Under the pieces are notes generated by a model. That model saw only the letters and a list, made by a program, of their open reading frames with translations. It was not told the DNA's origin and made no database searches. DNA of 64,000 nucleotides from contig CM042955.1 in the NCBI GenBank assembly GCA_023678885.1, positions 23,323,835 to 23,387,834 on the forward strand, given 5' to 3'. Source of the stretch: Pogostemon cablin. Lineage: Eukaryota > Streptophyta > Magnoliopsida > Lamiales > Lamiaceae. Made by a program: the position numbers and the translations under genes. Positions 1 to 9,412 of the stretch are shown in pieces. The number at the start of each line of letters is the position of its first letter. Position 1 is the stretch's first letter.

Positions 1-118
1 AAACGTCATCGGTTATTTTTTGTATGTATAGTGGGTAGTTGTATTAGCAGTGAGTGGTGGGCCACATGGGATACCTTTTTACTAAAAGTGGGAAATGAGG
101 ACATTTGGATAAGACGTC
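1..118. mobile_element. Left half of a Stowaway-like MITE split by the Tat insertion
   Basis: This short stretch resembles the inner part of the Stowaway MITE at 16244-16469 read on its minus strand: a tagttgtatt stretch, a cacatggga stretch, and an aaatgaggac..ttgg run ending in gacgtc. The sequence resumes at 14900 with acgccca, where the MITE copy reads acgcccaaaatgg. The match is by eye and imperfect, and the left terminus lies outside the window. Confidence 0.5.
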
Positions 119-333
119 TGTAGGCAATTAAATTTTATTGCCTAATAAATATAAATGCAAAGAAAATATATTAAATATTGATTAAATATTTATTTATTAA
201 GGAATTTAAATAAATTAATTCCTAAAATAAGTAAATAAATAATTGATAATTAATATAATTATTAGAGCCCAAATCCAAGTCAAATGGGCTCGATTCAAGT
301 CAAAAGAGCCTCATTCAAGTCATGTGGGCTTGA

Positions 334-605
334 CCCAAGTCAAACCCAGCATGCCTAATTAAATTAAATAGGCCCAAGTCAAACCCAGCATGCCTAATTA
401 AATTAAATAGGCCCAAGTCAAACCCAGCATGCCTAATTAAATTAAATAGGCCCAAGTCAAACCCAGCATGCCTAATTAAATTAAATAGGCCCAAGTCAAA
501 CCAGCATGCCTAATTAAATTAAATAGGCCCAAGTCAAATCCAGCATGCCTAATTAAATTAAATAGGCCCAAGTTAAATCCAGCAGGCTTATTTAAATTAA
601 ATAGG
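334..605 (+). repeat. 39-bp tandem repeat array in the Tat LTR U3
   Basis: Seven units begin at 334, 373, 412, 451, 490, 528 and 567, each starting CCCAAGT and ending AAATAGG. The fifth has lost one base. The 3' LTR holds only five units (13872-14066). Because 39 is a multiple of three, an artefactual open frame runs through the array on the minus strand. The array lies upstream of the TATA box. Confidence 0.9.
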
Positions 606-697
606 CCCGTATCCAGTCCAGCAGACTTAATTAAAGGAAGAAGCCCAACATATCTTTTGAAGGAGAAAATATTTCTCAAGTGGTTATTTTCTCTACC

Positions 698-705
698 TAT
701 AAATA
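698..705 (+). promoter_or_regulatory. TATA box of the Tat 5' LTR
   Basis: TATAAATA lies about 60% into the LTR, downstream of the 39-bp array. The expected transcript start is near 725-735. The same box is at 14159-14166 in the 3' LTR. This is a sequence match only. Confidence 0.7.
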
Positions 706-779
706 AGGACCTTCAGTCCTCATTCCAAACACATTCAAGCACCCGAAGACAAGACGCTCTTGAAGAGATCAAGAACACT

Positions 780-985
780 CGAGGATCTTCAAATCTTCGA
801 ATCTTCAAGCTCAAGAACACTCGAGGATCTTCAAATCTTCGAATCTTCAAGCTCAAGACCTTCGAGGATCTTCAAATCTTCGAATCTTCAAGCTCAAGGC
901 CTTCGAGGATCTTCAAATCTTCGAATCTTCAAGCTCAAGACCTTCGAGGATTTTCAAATCTTCGAATCTTCAAACTCCAGATCTT
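780..985 (+). repeat. 41-42-bp tandem repeats in the Tat LTR (R/U5 side)
   Basis: Five units start CGAGGATCTTC at 780, 822, 863, 904 and 945; the last ones are more divergent. The same array is at 14241-14446. The units are rich in CTTCAA/TTCGAA and make long open frames in two phases (657-1221), which I treat as by-products of the repeat. The array lies just downstream of the predicted transcript start, so it would be part of the RNA leader. Confidence 0.85.
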
Positions 986-1443
986 CAAGTCTTCAAAGCT
1001 TCAAGTCGAAGGCTTCAAGTCAATCTTCAAGCAGCTTCAAAGTAACTTCAAGTCAAGAACCGCCTCCGATCAAGGACCAAGGTGCTAAGCCTCTCCGATC
1101 CGGCGTTCTTCATCCAGTAAAATTTGTGAGGTCAACAGTGTTCTACCAAATTGAACGACGTTCTTCACGACAAATTCAAGTCAACGTTCGTTCCGAACAA
1201 AGGCTCGACGCCTCCGGATAAACGTTTTCAAGCTTCAAGTCCCGAACCCGAGCTCGGACAAGCTTCATCCAAAGATCCGACTTAGAAAGTTGGTAAAAGT
1301 CAAGAAAGTCAACTCAAGAGAGGAATTAGAGGATAAATAGAAGCTGTTTACTTCAATTCTCAAGTTTAATCCACATTGGATTATCATTGTAATTTATTTT
1401 GTGTTTATTATTTAATAAATACAAAATTTGCTGTTACAAATTT

Positions 1444-1460
1444 TGGCACGCCCGGTGGGA
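1444..1460 (+). other. Primer-binding site of the Tat element
   Basis: TGGCACGCCCGGTGGGA begins five bases after the LTR end, where tRNA-primed minus-strand synthesis should start. A TGGCACGCCCGG-type site is typical of Tat/Ogre relatives and is usually attributed to tRNA-Arg. The tRNA assignment is from memory of the group. Confidence 0.75.
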
Positions 1461-1497
1461 CAGTTTCTACCTCTCATCTCCTCTTCACATAAGTAAG

Positions 1498-4320
1498 ATG
1501 GTTCCGCTAAGAGTCGAAGTTAACAGATCAGCTTCTGTCTCCAAGTCTTCGGAACTACAAGTTGAAGACGTAAATGTTACAACCAGGAGTATGTCAAGGA
1601 ATGTGAGGTCTGAAGTCTCTTCAGAGACGAGTTCTTCAGTAGGAGTTATCCCCAAAGGAATACCTTACGATGATCGGGATGATAAAAATGAAGAGGGTAA
1701 CCTTGCTGGCTCAACTCTTCTATCTGAAGAAAGTCCATCATCTGATTCATCCATAGCCTCGACTATGGCAATAAATACTTCGTCTGTCGAAGAACAATTG
1801 GCAAGCTTAACTGAATCCGTTGCTGCACTTTCCAAACAAAACCAAGAACAAAGTACTTTGATCTTTAAACTAATGGAGAAAATGGCTGGTGCTGAAACAA
1901 GCCATGCAAACGAAAAGCAAGTTGAGGATAATGAAAATGAAGTAGATGACCGCATGAGACGCCAGTCAACCGGAAAAAAGGTGATGGGAGAAGAATTGAA
2001 CATTTCTCATGATGGAATGGTTCCTATCAGCCAGCTGAAAAGCATTATACTTGGGACAATGAAAGATCAATTTGAAGAGAGCTCCAACCCTTCATTCATG
2101 TATGCTAAGCCTTTTACTAGAAGGATTGACAACTTGAAAATGCCACCAAACTATCAACCCCCCAAGTTCCAACAGTTTGATGGCAAAGGTAATCCAAGGC
2201 AACATATAGCACATTTCATAGAAACGTGCAATGATGCTGGCACTAACGGAGATCATATGGTGAGACAATTCGTTCGTTCCCTGAAGGGAAATGCTTTTGA
2301 ATGGTACACCGACTTGGAGGCTGATTCTATGGACAGTTGGGATCAGATGGAATATCAATTCCTTAATCGTTTCTATAGTACTAGGAGAACGGTTAGCATG
2401 ATAGAGTTGACTAACACCCGTCAGTTAAAAGAAGAGCCAGTAATTGAGTATATTAATCGATGGAGAAATTTGAGCCTAAATTGTAAAGATCGATTATCTA
2501 AAGTTTCTGGCATTGAGATGTGCACAGCAAGAATGCAGTGGAGCCTTCGTTACATACTTCAAGGGATTAAGCCTAAAACCTTTGAAGATTTGGCCACAAG
2601 AGCTCACGATATGGAGCTAAGTATGGGGATAAGTGGAGTTGTAGAACCACTGATTCCTGGATCCTACAAGTATAAAGAAAAGCAAGAGGCAAGGAAAGGG
2701 GGCAAACCCTATAACAAATCTTCCGAAAAAGAGTCTATGGTAACAAATGCATCAACTGTCAAGTTTCGAAGGAATGAGAATGAAAAAGATGATAAAGTGA
2801 AGAATGAGTCCCAAGAAAGGGGGCAAAGAAGATTGACCTTGAAGGAAATGCAAGAAAGGAAATACCCATTCCTTGATTCGGATGTCCTAGGCATATTTGA
2901 TGATCTGCTCAAAGATAAACTTATCGAGCTTCCTGAAATGAAGCGACCAGAAGAAGCGGGACAAATGGACAATCCAAAATACTGCAAGTATCATAGACTA
3001 GTGGGACATTCTATCAAAGATTGCTTTGTCTTTAAAGATAAAGTTATGCGATTGGTTGAGCAAGGGAAGATCTTTCTAGATGAATATGCAACTGCAAACT
3101 CTACTTATGCAGACGGTGGAAATAATTATTCATGCCATATGGCAAGCGAAGCTGTTGTGCCTAGAGTTGAAAGCAAAGCCCATGCTATGAAGATTACCTT
3201 CACTGAGGAAGACTTACTGCTCGGTTCACAATCTCACAACCGACCCTTGTTCGTAGCTGGTTGCACTCAAGAGCAAAGAGTGAATCGAATACTGATTGAT
3301 GGAGGTTCAGCAGTCAATATCCTGCCTCTAATGACGTTGAAAAAGTTAGGGATTTCAACCGATGAACTCGGTAATAGCCGGTTGACGATTCATGGGTTTA
3401 ATCAAGAAGGCCAGAGAACACTTGGTACGATAGTCATAGAATTAATGATAGAGGAGATGGTCTCAACAGTTTTGTTTCATGTCATTGATGCTAAAACATC
3501 ATATAACATGCTCTTGGGGCGCCCATGGTTGCATGAAAATGGAGTGATTCCTTCTACGCTGCATCAATGCTTCAAATACTGCGATGGAGGTAACATAAAG
3601 AAGGTACTTGGTGATGAAAAGCCATTTACAGAAGCAGAGTCATACTTTGCAGACGCTAGATATTTTCTGAAAAGTAGCAAGACCGTCAAGCAAGAAGGAA
3701 CTTCATCACAAGATAAAGGTGATGATAAACAAGAAAAAGAGAATACAGATGACGTTTCATCCACACAGTCTAATAAAAGTAAACAGTTGATCAAGACTGT
3801 AGAAGGGTTGACACTACCCCTGACCAAGGTTGACGCTGAGAAGCCCTCTCCCCCTCCACTCAAAGGGTTCACTCGCCCAACTCAAGCGGCTAAAACTGAG
3901 CACGGAGATGTGTTTGAGGCGGCAGTTTCCAAATCATATAGCCCACAAGCTTATAAACTTCTTGTGAAAGCTGGTTATGACCCTCAAGAAAAAGGTGCGG
4001 CAAATGAACTGTCTCATAAGATTCCTAGTGGAACCACCCAAGAGAAATTGAAGAGTAATGGCCGTACTTCCAAGTGTATTAGAACAGGCATAGGATATGT
4101 TCCGCAAAAACCTATTCGCATTGCGATAAACAGGGCAAACACGAACTACATCACTGAAGATGAAATTCTCTCTGAAGAAGAGGAGTCTCATGAGGAAGAT
4201 AGAAAGACAGAAAGAATCTCAGTATTCGAAAGACTCAAACCAGCTGGAGCTAAAAGGACTACCAAGTTCCCAGGTTTCCCAAAGATACATAGTCGGATCC
4301 CATCTCGCATGAAAAGATGA
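1498..4320 (+). CDS. Tat gag-protease polyprotein
   Basis: The 940-residue ORF starts at the first ATG after the primer-binding site. It has an acidic, serine-rich N-terminus, then the retrotransposon gag capsid region (the ..FEWYTDLE.. and ..QFLNRFYS.. stretches, about residues 270-300). A C-H-H-C arrangement (CKYHRLVGHSIKDC, around residue 495) looks like a variant gag knuckle. The aspartic protease is near residue 600, with DGGSAVNILP as its catalytic motif and LGRPWLH further on. Gag should form the particle and the protease should process it. The ORF ends in TGA at 4318-4320, but the same frame stays open to 4860 with pol-type sequence. The stop may therefore be the natural gag-pol boundary or a mutation. 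No internal break was seen. Confidence 0.9.
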   Translation: MVPLRVEVNRSASVSKSSELQVEDVNVTTRSMSRNVRSEVSSETSSSVGVIPKGIPYDDRDDKNEEGNLAGSTLLSEESPSSDSSIASTMAINTSSVEEQLASLTESVAALSKQNQEQSTLIFKLMEKMAGAETSHANEKQVEDNENEVDDRMRRQSTGKKVMGEELNISHDGMVPISQLKSIILGTMKDQFEESSNPSFMYAKPFTRRIDNLKMPPNYQPPKFQQFDGKGNPRQHIAHFIETCNDAGTNGDHMVRQFVRSLKGNAFEWYTDLEADSMDSWDQMEYQFLNRFYSTRRTVSMIELTNTRQLKEEPVIEYINRWRNLSLNCKDRLSKVSGIEMCTARMQWSLRYILQGIKPKTFEDLATRAHDMELSMGISGVVEPLIPGSYKYKEKQEARKGGKPYNKSSEKESMVTNASTVKFRRNENEKDDKVKNESQERGQRRLTLKEMQERKYPFLDSDVLGIFDDLLKDKLIELPEMKRPEEAGQMDNPKYCKYHRLVGHSIKDCFVFKDKVMRLVEQGKIFLDEYATANSTYADGGNNYSCHMASEAVVPRVESKAHAMKITFTEEDLLLGSQSHNRPLFVAGCTQEQRVNRILIDGGSAVNILPLMTLKKLGISTDELGNSRLTIHGFNQEGQRTLGTIVIELMIEEMVSTVLFHVIDAKTSYNMLLGRPWLHENGVIPSTLHQCFKYCDGGNIKKVLGDEKPFTEAESYFADARYFLKSSKTVKQEGTSSQDKGDDKQEKENTDDVSSTQSNKSKQLIKTVEGLTLPLTKVDAEKPSPPPLKGFTRPTQAAKTEHGDVFEAAVSKSYSPQAYKLLVKAGYDPQEKGAANELSHKIPSGTTQEKLKSNGRTSKCIRTGIGYVPQKPIRIAINRANTNYITEDEILSEEEESHEEDRKTERISVFERLKPAGAKRTTKFPGFPKIHSRIPSRMKR

Positions 4321-4860
4321 CATTTCCTGACTATATCATGTGGCACAATGTTGAAAGCTAAGAAACGAACAATAATCTTCACTCGAAGTGAAGAAGATGA
4401 TCGTGAAAGTGTAGGCTCATCAGAGGTTGTTCATTCCATCATCATGCAAACAGATCTACAAAGTGCAGAAAGAGATCTACAAAGCAAGATCGTCGAGATG
4501 AGGAGAGATGGCTATGTAGTGGGGAGCATTGCTAAAGTGGGAGAGAATGAACAAGTTAGGTCCAACCCACATTTTCAAAGGCATGAATTCTTGGAACAAG
4601 TTGCCACGGTGAATCATGTCACTATACGAGAGGAGACCTCAACCGAAGAGGAAGATGCTGATGATGCTCCTCCAGAATTTGAAGAGGGTGTCAAATCTAC
4701 TGTTGATCAATTGAAGGAGATTAATTTGGGTGTTGATAACGATCCACGGCCAACATATATAAGTGCTTTGTTGACAGCCGATGAAGAAAAAGTTTACATT
4801 GAGCTTCTTCAAGATTTAGAGACGTGTTTGCATGGTCATTCAAAGAAATGCCCGGATTAG
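4321..4860 (+). pseudogene. Tat pol, linker and N-terminus of reverse transcriptase
   Basis: This acidic linker continues in the gag-protease frame after the TGA at 4318. It ends in a run that should lead into RT. The expected FAWS..EMPG motif of Tat RT appears in another frame from 4824, so a one-base indel lies at about 4815-4825. The RT proper continues in the next entry. The linker has no recognisable domain. Confidence 0.75.
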
Positions 4861-5708
4861 ATCCAAAGGTGGCAGTTCATCATTTAGCAATAAAGGAAGG
4901 AGCCAAGCCAGTTAAGCAGATGCAGCGTCGATTTCGACCAGAGCTGGTTCCCTTGATTGAGGCTGAAGTTAATAAGCTCCTTGAGACGAAAAAAATAAGA
5001 GAAGTGAAGTATCCCACTTGGCTCTCTAACATTGTGCCAGTAAGGAAGGTAAACAGACAGCTTAGAGTGTGTGTTGACTTCCGGGATTTGAACTTGGCAT
5101 GCCCAAAAGATGACTTTCCATTGCCAATTACTGAGCTCATGATTGATGCAACAACTGGCCATGAAGTCCTTTCATTTATGGACGGATCGTCTGGTTATAA
5201 TCAAATTAGCCTGGCCCCAGAAGACCAAGAGAAAACAGCCTTCCGCACTCCTAAAGGAATATATTGCTACAATGTTATGCCATTTGGCTTGAAGAATGCC
5301 GGTGCCACTTATCAACGAGCCATGCAAAAGATATTTGATGACATGCTCCATAAGAATGTCGAATGCTATGTTGATGACATCGTGGTGAAATCAAAGAAGA
5401 AAAAGGATCATCTCCAAGATTTAAGACAAATATTTGAGCGTCTTAGAAAATTCCAACTCAAGATGAATCCACTTAAATGCGCATTTGGAGTTTCTTCTGG
5501 AAAGTTCTTTGGATTCATTGTCCGACATCGTGGCATTGAAATTGACAAAGCAAAGATTGATGCAATTATGAAGATGCAGGTAGCCCAAAACATACATGAG
5601 CTCAAGAGTTTGCAAGGTAAGCTGGCATACTTAAGAAGATTCATATCAAATTTGGCCGGCCGATGCCAACCATTCAGTCCTCTTATGGAAAAAGGGCAGC
5701 CCATTTGA
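4824..5708 (+). pseudogene. Tat reverse transcriptase domain (frameshifted)
   Basis: This frame holds the RT core: a VCVDFRDLN-type finger motif, SFMDGSSGYNQI, MPFGLKNAGATYQR, and the catalytic YVDD at 5367-5378, followed by the thumb region. The enzyme would copy the element RNA into cDNA in the particle. It enters by a frameshift near 4820. It leaves by another near 5700, where an extra C in the CCC run before ATTTGA ends the frame; sequence in the next frame continues the domain. The catalytic residues themselves look intact. Confidence 0.9.
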
Positions 5709-6561
5709 ATGGGATGAATCTTGCACTAATGCCTTTAACAGTATTAAATCATATTTGATGAAGCCGCCAGTATTGGTTGCTCCAATAGCCGGACGTCCAT
5801 TGATTCTCTACATATCTGCTCAAGAAAGATCAGTTGGAGCCCTGCTTGCACAAAATAATGATGAGGGAAAGGAGTGTGCCTTGTACTATTTGAGTAGGAC
5901 GATGACCCCAAATGAGTTAAAATACTCACCAATTGAAAAGATATGTCTTGCTCTCATCTTTGCAATTCAGAAATTAAGACACTACTTTCAAGCTCATACT
6001 GTTTACTTGGTCTCAAGGGCTAACCCATTAAAGTTCGTTATGTCAAAGCCGGTGCTCTCTGATAGGTTTGCAAGGTGGTATCTTCAATTGCAGCAATTTG
6101 AAATTGTCTATGTCCCTCAAAAAGCGGTGAAAGGGCAAGTACTGGCAGATTTCTTGGCTGATCATCCCGTGCCTGCTGAATGGGAGTTGTCTAATGATCT
6201 CCCTGATGAAGATATATTGACTATTGAAATCAGTCCTCCCTGGAAGATGTATTTCGATGGAGCTGCTCACAGAGAAGGTGCTGGCGCCGGAGTAGTATTT
6301 GTGACCTCAGAGGGAGAAGTCCTGCCATACTCATTCAGTCTAACTGAAAATTGCTCTAACAATGTAGCTGAGTATCAAGCTCTTATACTTGGTCTGGAGA
6401 TGGCAGTGGATGTAAAACAGCGACACCTTAAGGTATATGGAGATTCGTTGTTAATAATCAACCAACTTCTTGGTTTATATGAGGTTAAGAAACCCGAGCT
6501 ACGTCCGTATTATGACTATGCTCAAAGGCTTATGAATTGGCTTGGAGATGTAGAGATTTAA
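5709..6561 (+). pseudogene. Tat tandem RNase H domains
   Basis: The first RNase H, about 5755-6180, reads YISAQERSVGALLAQ where active gypsy enzymes have a DAS motif, so its first catalytic acid is missing. The second, about 6248-6560, is of the archaeal/plant-like type: YFDGA, NNVAEYQAL and VYGDSLL supply the D, E and D positions. A degenerate first and an intact second RNase H is known for the Tat group and is thought to let the second take over RNA removal during reverse transcription. A TAA at 6559-6561 interrupts the frame; the same frame continues into integrase, so it is a point nonsense mutation. Confidence 0.88.
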
Positions 6562-7995
6562 CATCTTCCAAGGAGCAAGAACAAACAAGCCGATGCTTTG
6601 GCAAAGCTAGCATCAACCATAGCAATGCCTGAAGCACATTTCCAAGTTCCGATCTGCAAAAGTTGGGTGGTACCTCCCTTCTTCGAAAAGGAAGATGATG
6701 AAGAAGTTGGGTATTGTGCCATAGAAGTGTTCGATATTGGGAAGGAAGATTGGCGACAACCGTTCGTGGATTACTTGAAGTATGATAAGCTCCCCAATGA
6801 TCCACACCTAAGGATTGATGTCCGGCGTAGAGCACCGCGATTCTTCTATTACAAAGATATACTTTATAGAAGATCGTTTGATGGTATTCTCTTAATATGC
6901 TTAAGTGATGAAGAAGCTTTTCAAGCTATGGAGGAAGCTCATTCTGGAATATGTGGCGCCCACCAGTCTGGACCCAAGTTATATTTCAGAATCAAGAGGA
7001 TGGGATATTACTGGCCTTCTATGGTGAAGGATTGCATAGACTATGCACAAAAGTGTCAGCCATGTCAGTTTCATGCAAATCTCATTCATCAGCCTCCGGA
7101 GCCATTACATCCAACAGTTTCTTCGTGGCCATTTGATGCATGGGGCTTAGATGTGGTGGGTCCATTAACAAAGTCTTCTGGAGGCCATCTTTATATTCTG
7201 GCTGCCACTGATTACTTTTCCAAGTGGGCGGAAGTTGTACCCTTGAGAGAAGTGAAGAAGGAAAATATTGCTGATTTCATCCGCATCAATATCATATATA
7301 GATATGGAGTGCCTCGATACATCATCACGGATAATGGGAGGCCGTTCAGTAACTCTTTGATTGATAGGCTTTGTGAGAAGTTTGACTTCAAGCAAAGGAA
7401 ATCTTCTATGTACAATGCAGCAGCTAACGGGATCGCTGAAGCCTTCAACAAAACACTGTGTAACCTATTGAAGAAGGTGGTCTCCAAGTCAAAACGAGAC
7501 TGGAATGAAAGGATTCATGAAGCTTTATGGGCATATCGAACTACTTATAGAACGCCTACTCAAGCTACTCCGTATTCTCTAGTGTATGGGGTTGAAGCTG
7601 TTGTGCCCCTTGAAAAGCAAATTCCATCTTTGAGGATAGCTATTCAAGAAGGTTTGACTGAAGAAGAGAACGCACGACTGCGCCTCGAAGAATTAGAGGC
7701 ACTTGATGAAAAGAGGTTGGAAGCACAACAGACACTTGAGTGCTATCAAGCTCGCCTCTCCAGAACATTTAACAAGAAAGTAAAGATACGTTCTTTCCAA
7801 GTTGGAGACTTAGTCCTTGCAGTGAGGAGGCCTATTGTCATCACTCATCGAGTTGGAAATAAATTCTTGCCCAAGTGGGATGGTCCACACGTTGTGAAAG
7901 AAGTATATACAAATGGTGCATACAAGTTGATATCTGAAGATGGAGTGGGAATTGGCCCCATAAATGGCAAATTCCTAAAACGCTACTACGCGTAA
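6562..7995 (+). pseudogene. Tat integrase
   Basis: The frame runs on from the RNase H stop to TAA at 7993-7995. It has the H-H-C-C zinc-binding region (HSGICGAHQS..CQPCQ, around 6940-7070). The DDE core follows: WGLDVVGP near 7140, ITDNGRPF near 7325 and NGIAEAFNKT near 7430. The C-terminal part (FQVGDLVLAVRR..KWDGPHVV) is typical of gypsy integrases. Integrase inserts the cDNA into the genome. No break was found inside the domain; it is called a pseudogene only because the polyprotein upstream is broken. Confidence 0.88.
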
Positions 7996-8039
7996 TCCAG
8001 TCAAACCCAAGGAACGCTCCATGACGCACGAGCCTAAAC

Positions 8040-8275
8040 TGCATGTTACTCCTGGTCCGCATGAGTATAAAATGTGTACGACAAACTCCTGGTCCGCACG
8101 AGTATAAACTGTGTACGACATCCACCAAAGGTAATTATACGTGGTTAAAATGTTAATTCACCCCACTCAGGTACTTTAAGTGGCTAAAGCATTAAGTACC
8201 CTACTTTGTCTAAAGTGGTTAAAGAATAGTCACTCCTGGCCCGCACGAGTATAAACTGTGTATGGCACCCCCCCT
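8040..8275 (+). repeat. Short repeats downstream of Tat pol
   Basis: A unit of about 37 bp, CTCCTGGTCCGCACGAG followed by TATAAACTGTGTACGAC, occurs at about 8048, 8086 and 8232 with small changes. A second short repeat built on GTGG(T/C)TAAA lies between them at about 8139-8225. The repeats sit between the integrase stop and the end of the antisense gene. No coding role was seen. Confidence 0.7.
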
Positions 8276-8581
8276 CAAAATCAAATCATGTCCCTTTTGA
8301 ACTATGTTATGACTTGATCCTCTGCAAAGAGGTACGTAGGCAGCTTAGCACTCTGCTAAGTTCAGTCATATCTTTGGTTTATCACATCAAGTTTATGAGC
8401 AATAAATTGAAGTATGAAGGCAATGTCAGTAAGCAGCAAAGTAAAGATGCAATGTAATGATGAAGGAAAAGCAGCAGTGAAGGAAATGAACTTTATTGAT
8501 AATGTCATTAAATGTTCAAAACATAAAAGGGAAAACAAACAAGTAAATAAATGAACAAGCAAAAAAAGAGGAAGCCCTACA
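8276..8581. other. Non-coding gap between Tat pol and the antisense gene
   Basis: This AT-rich stretch has no convincing ORF. It would serve as the 3' untranslated region of the antisense gene that ends at 8582. Confidence 0.5.
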
Positions 8582-9277
8582 CTAAACAAAGAAGTTATCA
8601 GAAAGTATGCTTCGTAATTCATACTTTAGGGCTGCCTTCTCATTCTCAGATGAATACTCCTCTAAGGTAGTCGCTTTGTCAAGTGCAAGGATCTCTTCTT
8701 CTATGAGGTCAACTTCCTTCTTAGCACGGTAAAGGGTTTGTTTGAGTCGATCAGCTGCTTCACATAAAGTCTTCTCTTTCTTCAGGGTGGCCAACTCTGT
8801 GCTTATCAGCTCCAATTCTTCCCAGGTTGTCCTTAGTTTCTGTATCTCCGTCGTATGGGTATTCTTACAGCTTTGGAGACGACCTTTGATATCGGCTGAG
8901 ACTTTTACATAATCTCTCTTGGAGGCTACTTTATCAGAGTTCGATTTTGCAGCAGTATAAGCATCAGCCTTATCAAATAAAGGAGTCAGGGCTTCCTCTA
9001 ATGTAGAACAATCGATGTTAAGCACTTTCACTTCCTCTATCAAGTTAAATACTCCTTCCCTTAGAGATGATAAATATTCGATAGGAGTCCGTTGGAGCTT
9101 GTCCCTGATGCGGTTCCAGGCTTTCTGAGCGAATTGTTCCTTGAGACTTCGAGCTTCTTTCTTAAATTTAAATTCTGTTACTGCTGGGCATGCTTTCAAG
9201 GAGGAATCCATTCCTGTGTTAGAAGCATCACCCTTGGTAGAACCATCGCCCTCAGAGTCTGAAGAGAAGCCTAGGAC
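8582..9277 (-). CDS. 3' exon of the antisense Tat gene, coiled-coil C-terminus
   Basis: On the minus strand the exon follows a good acceptor (pyrimidine-rich tract ending TTTTTAATCAG) and stays open to TAG at 8582-8584. It encodes about 230 residues that are charged and helical, rich in E, K and L, with long heptad-like stretches and no membrane segment. This fits the coiled-coil tail of a plant-mobile-domain protein. How it joins the main exon is uncertain: a candidate middle exon at 9355-9450 has stops in every phase. Confidence 0.6.
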   Translation of the reverse strand, partial: VLGFSSDSEGDGSTKGDASNTGMDSSLKACPAVTEFKFKKEARSLKEQFAQKAWNRIRDKLQRTPIEYLSSLREGVFNLIEEVKVLNIDCSTLEEALTPLFDKADAYTAAKSNSDKVASKRDYVKVSADIKGRLQSCKNTHTTEIQKLRTTWEELELISTELATLKKEKTLCEAADRLKQTLYRAKKEVDLIEEEILALDKATTLEEYSSENEKAALKYELRSILSDNFFV

Positions 9278-9412
9278 CTGATTAAAAATATATTGAGATA
9301 GAAAATGAGGTATAATAAAAAGCTAAAAACAGAAAAATGCAAAAGGGGGGCAACCTCGTTGGATAAGTCATGTGAAGCGATAGCGGCAATTAGTTATTTT
9401 CCGTCACTAGCC

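Larger units (their letters stand above)
119..1438 (+). repeat. 5' LTR of the Tat element
   Basis: This 1320-bp LTR matches 13657-14899. It is 77 bp longer because it has seven rather than five copies of a 39-bp repeat, one of them short by one base. It carries a TATA box at 698-705, a second array of 41-42-bp repeats from 780, and an AATAAA at 1414-1419. Several substitutions between the two LTRs are T here and C in the 3' copy, as expected from deamination of methylated cytosine. Confidence 0.93.

Noticed and set aside
657..1221. Two overlapping plus-strand open frames in the Tat LTR
   Set aside because: They are produced by 41-42-bp repeats in two phases, repeat in the 3' LTR (14118-14682), and lack any domain or conserved start.
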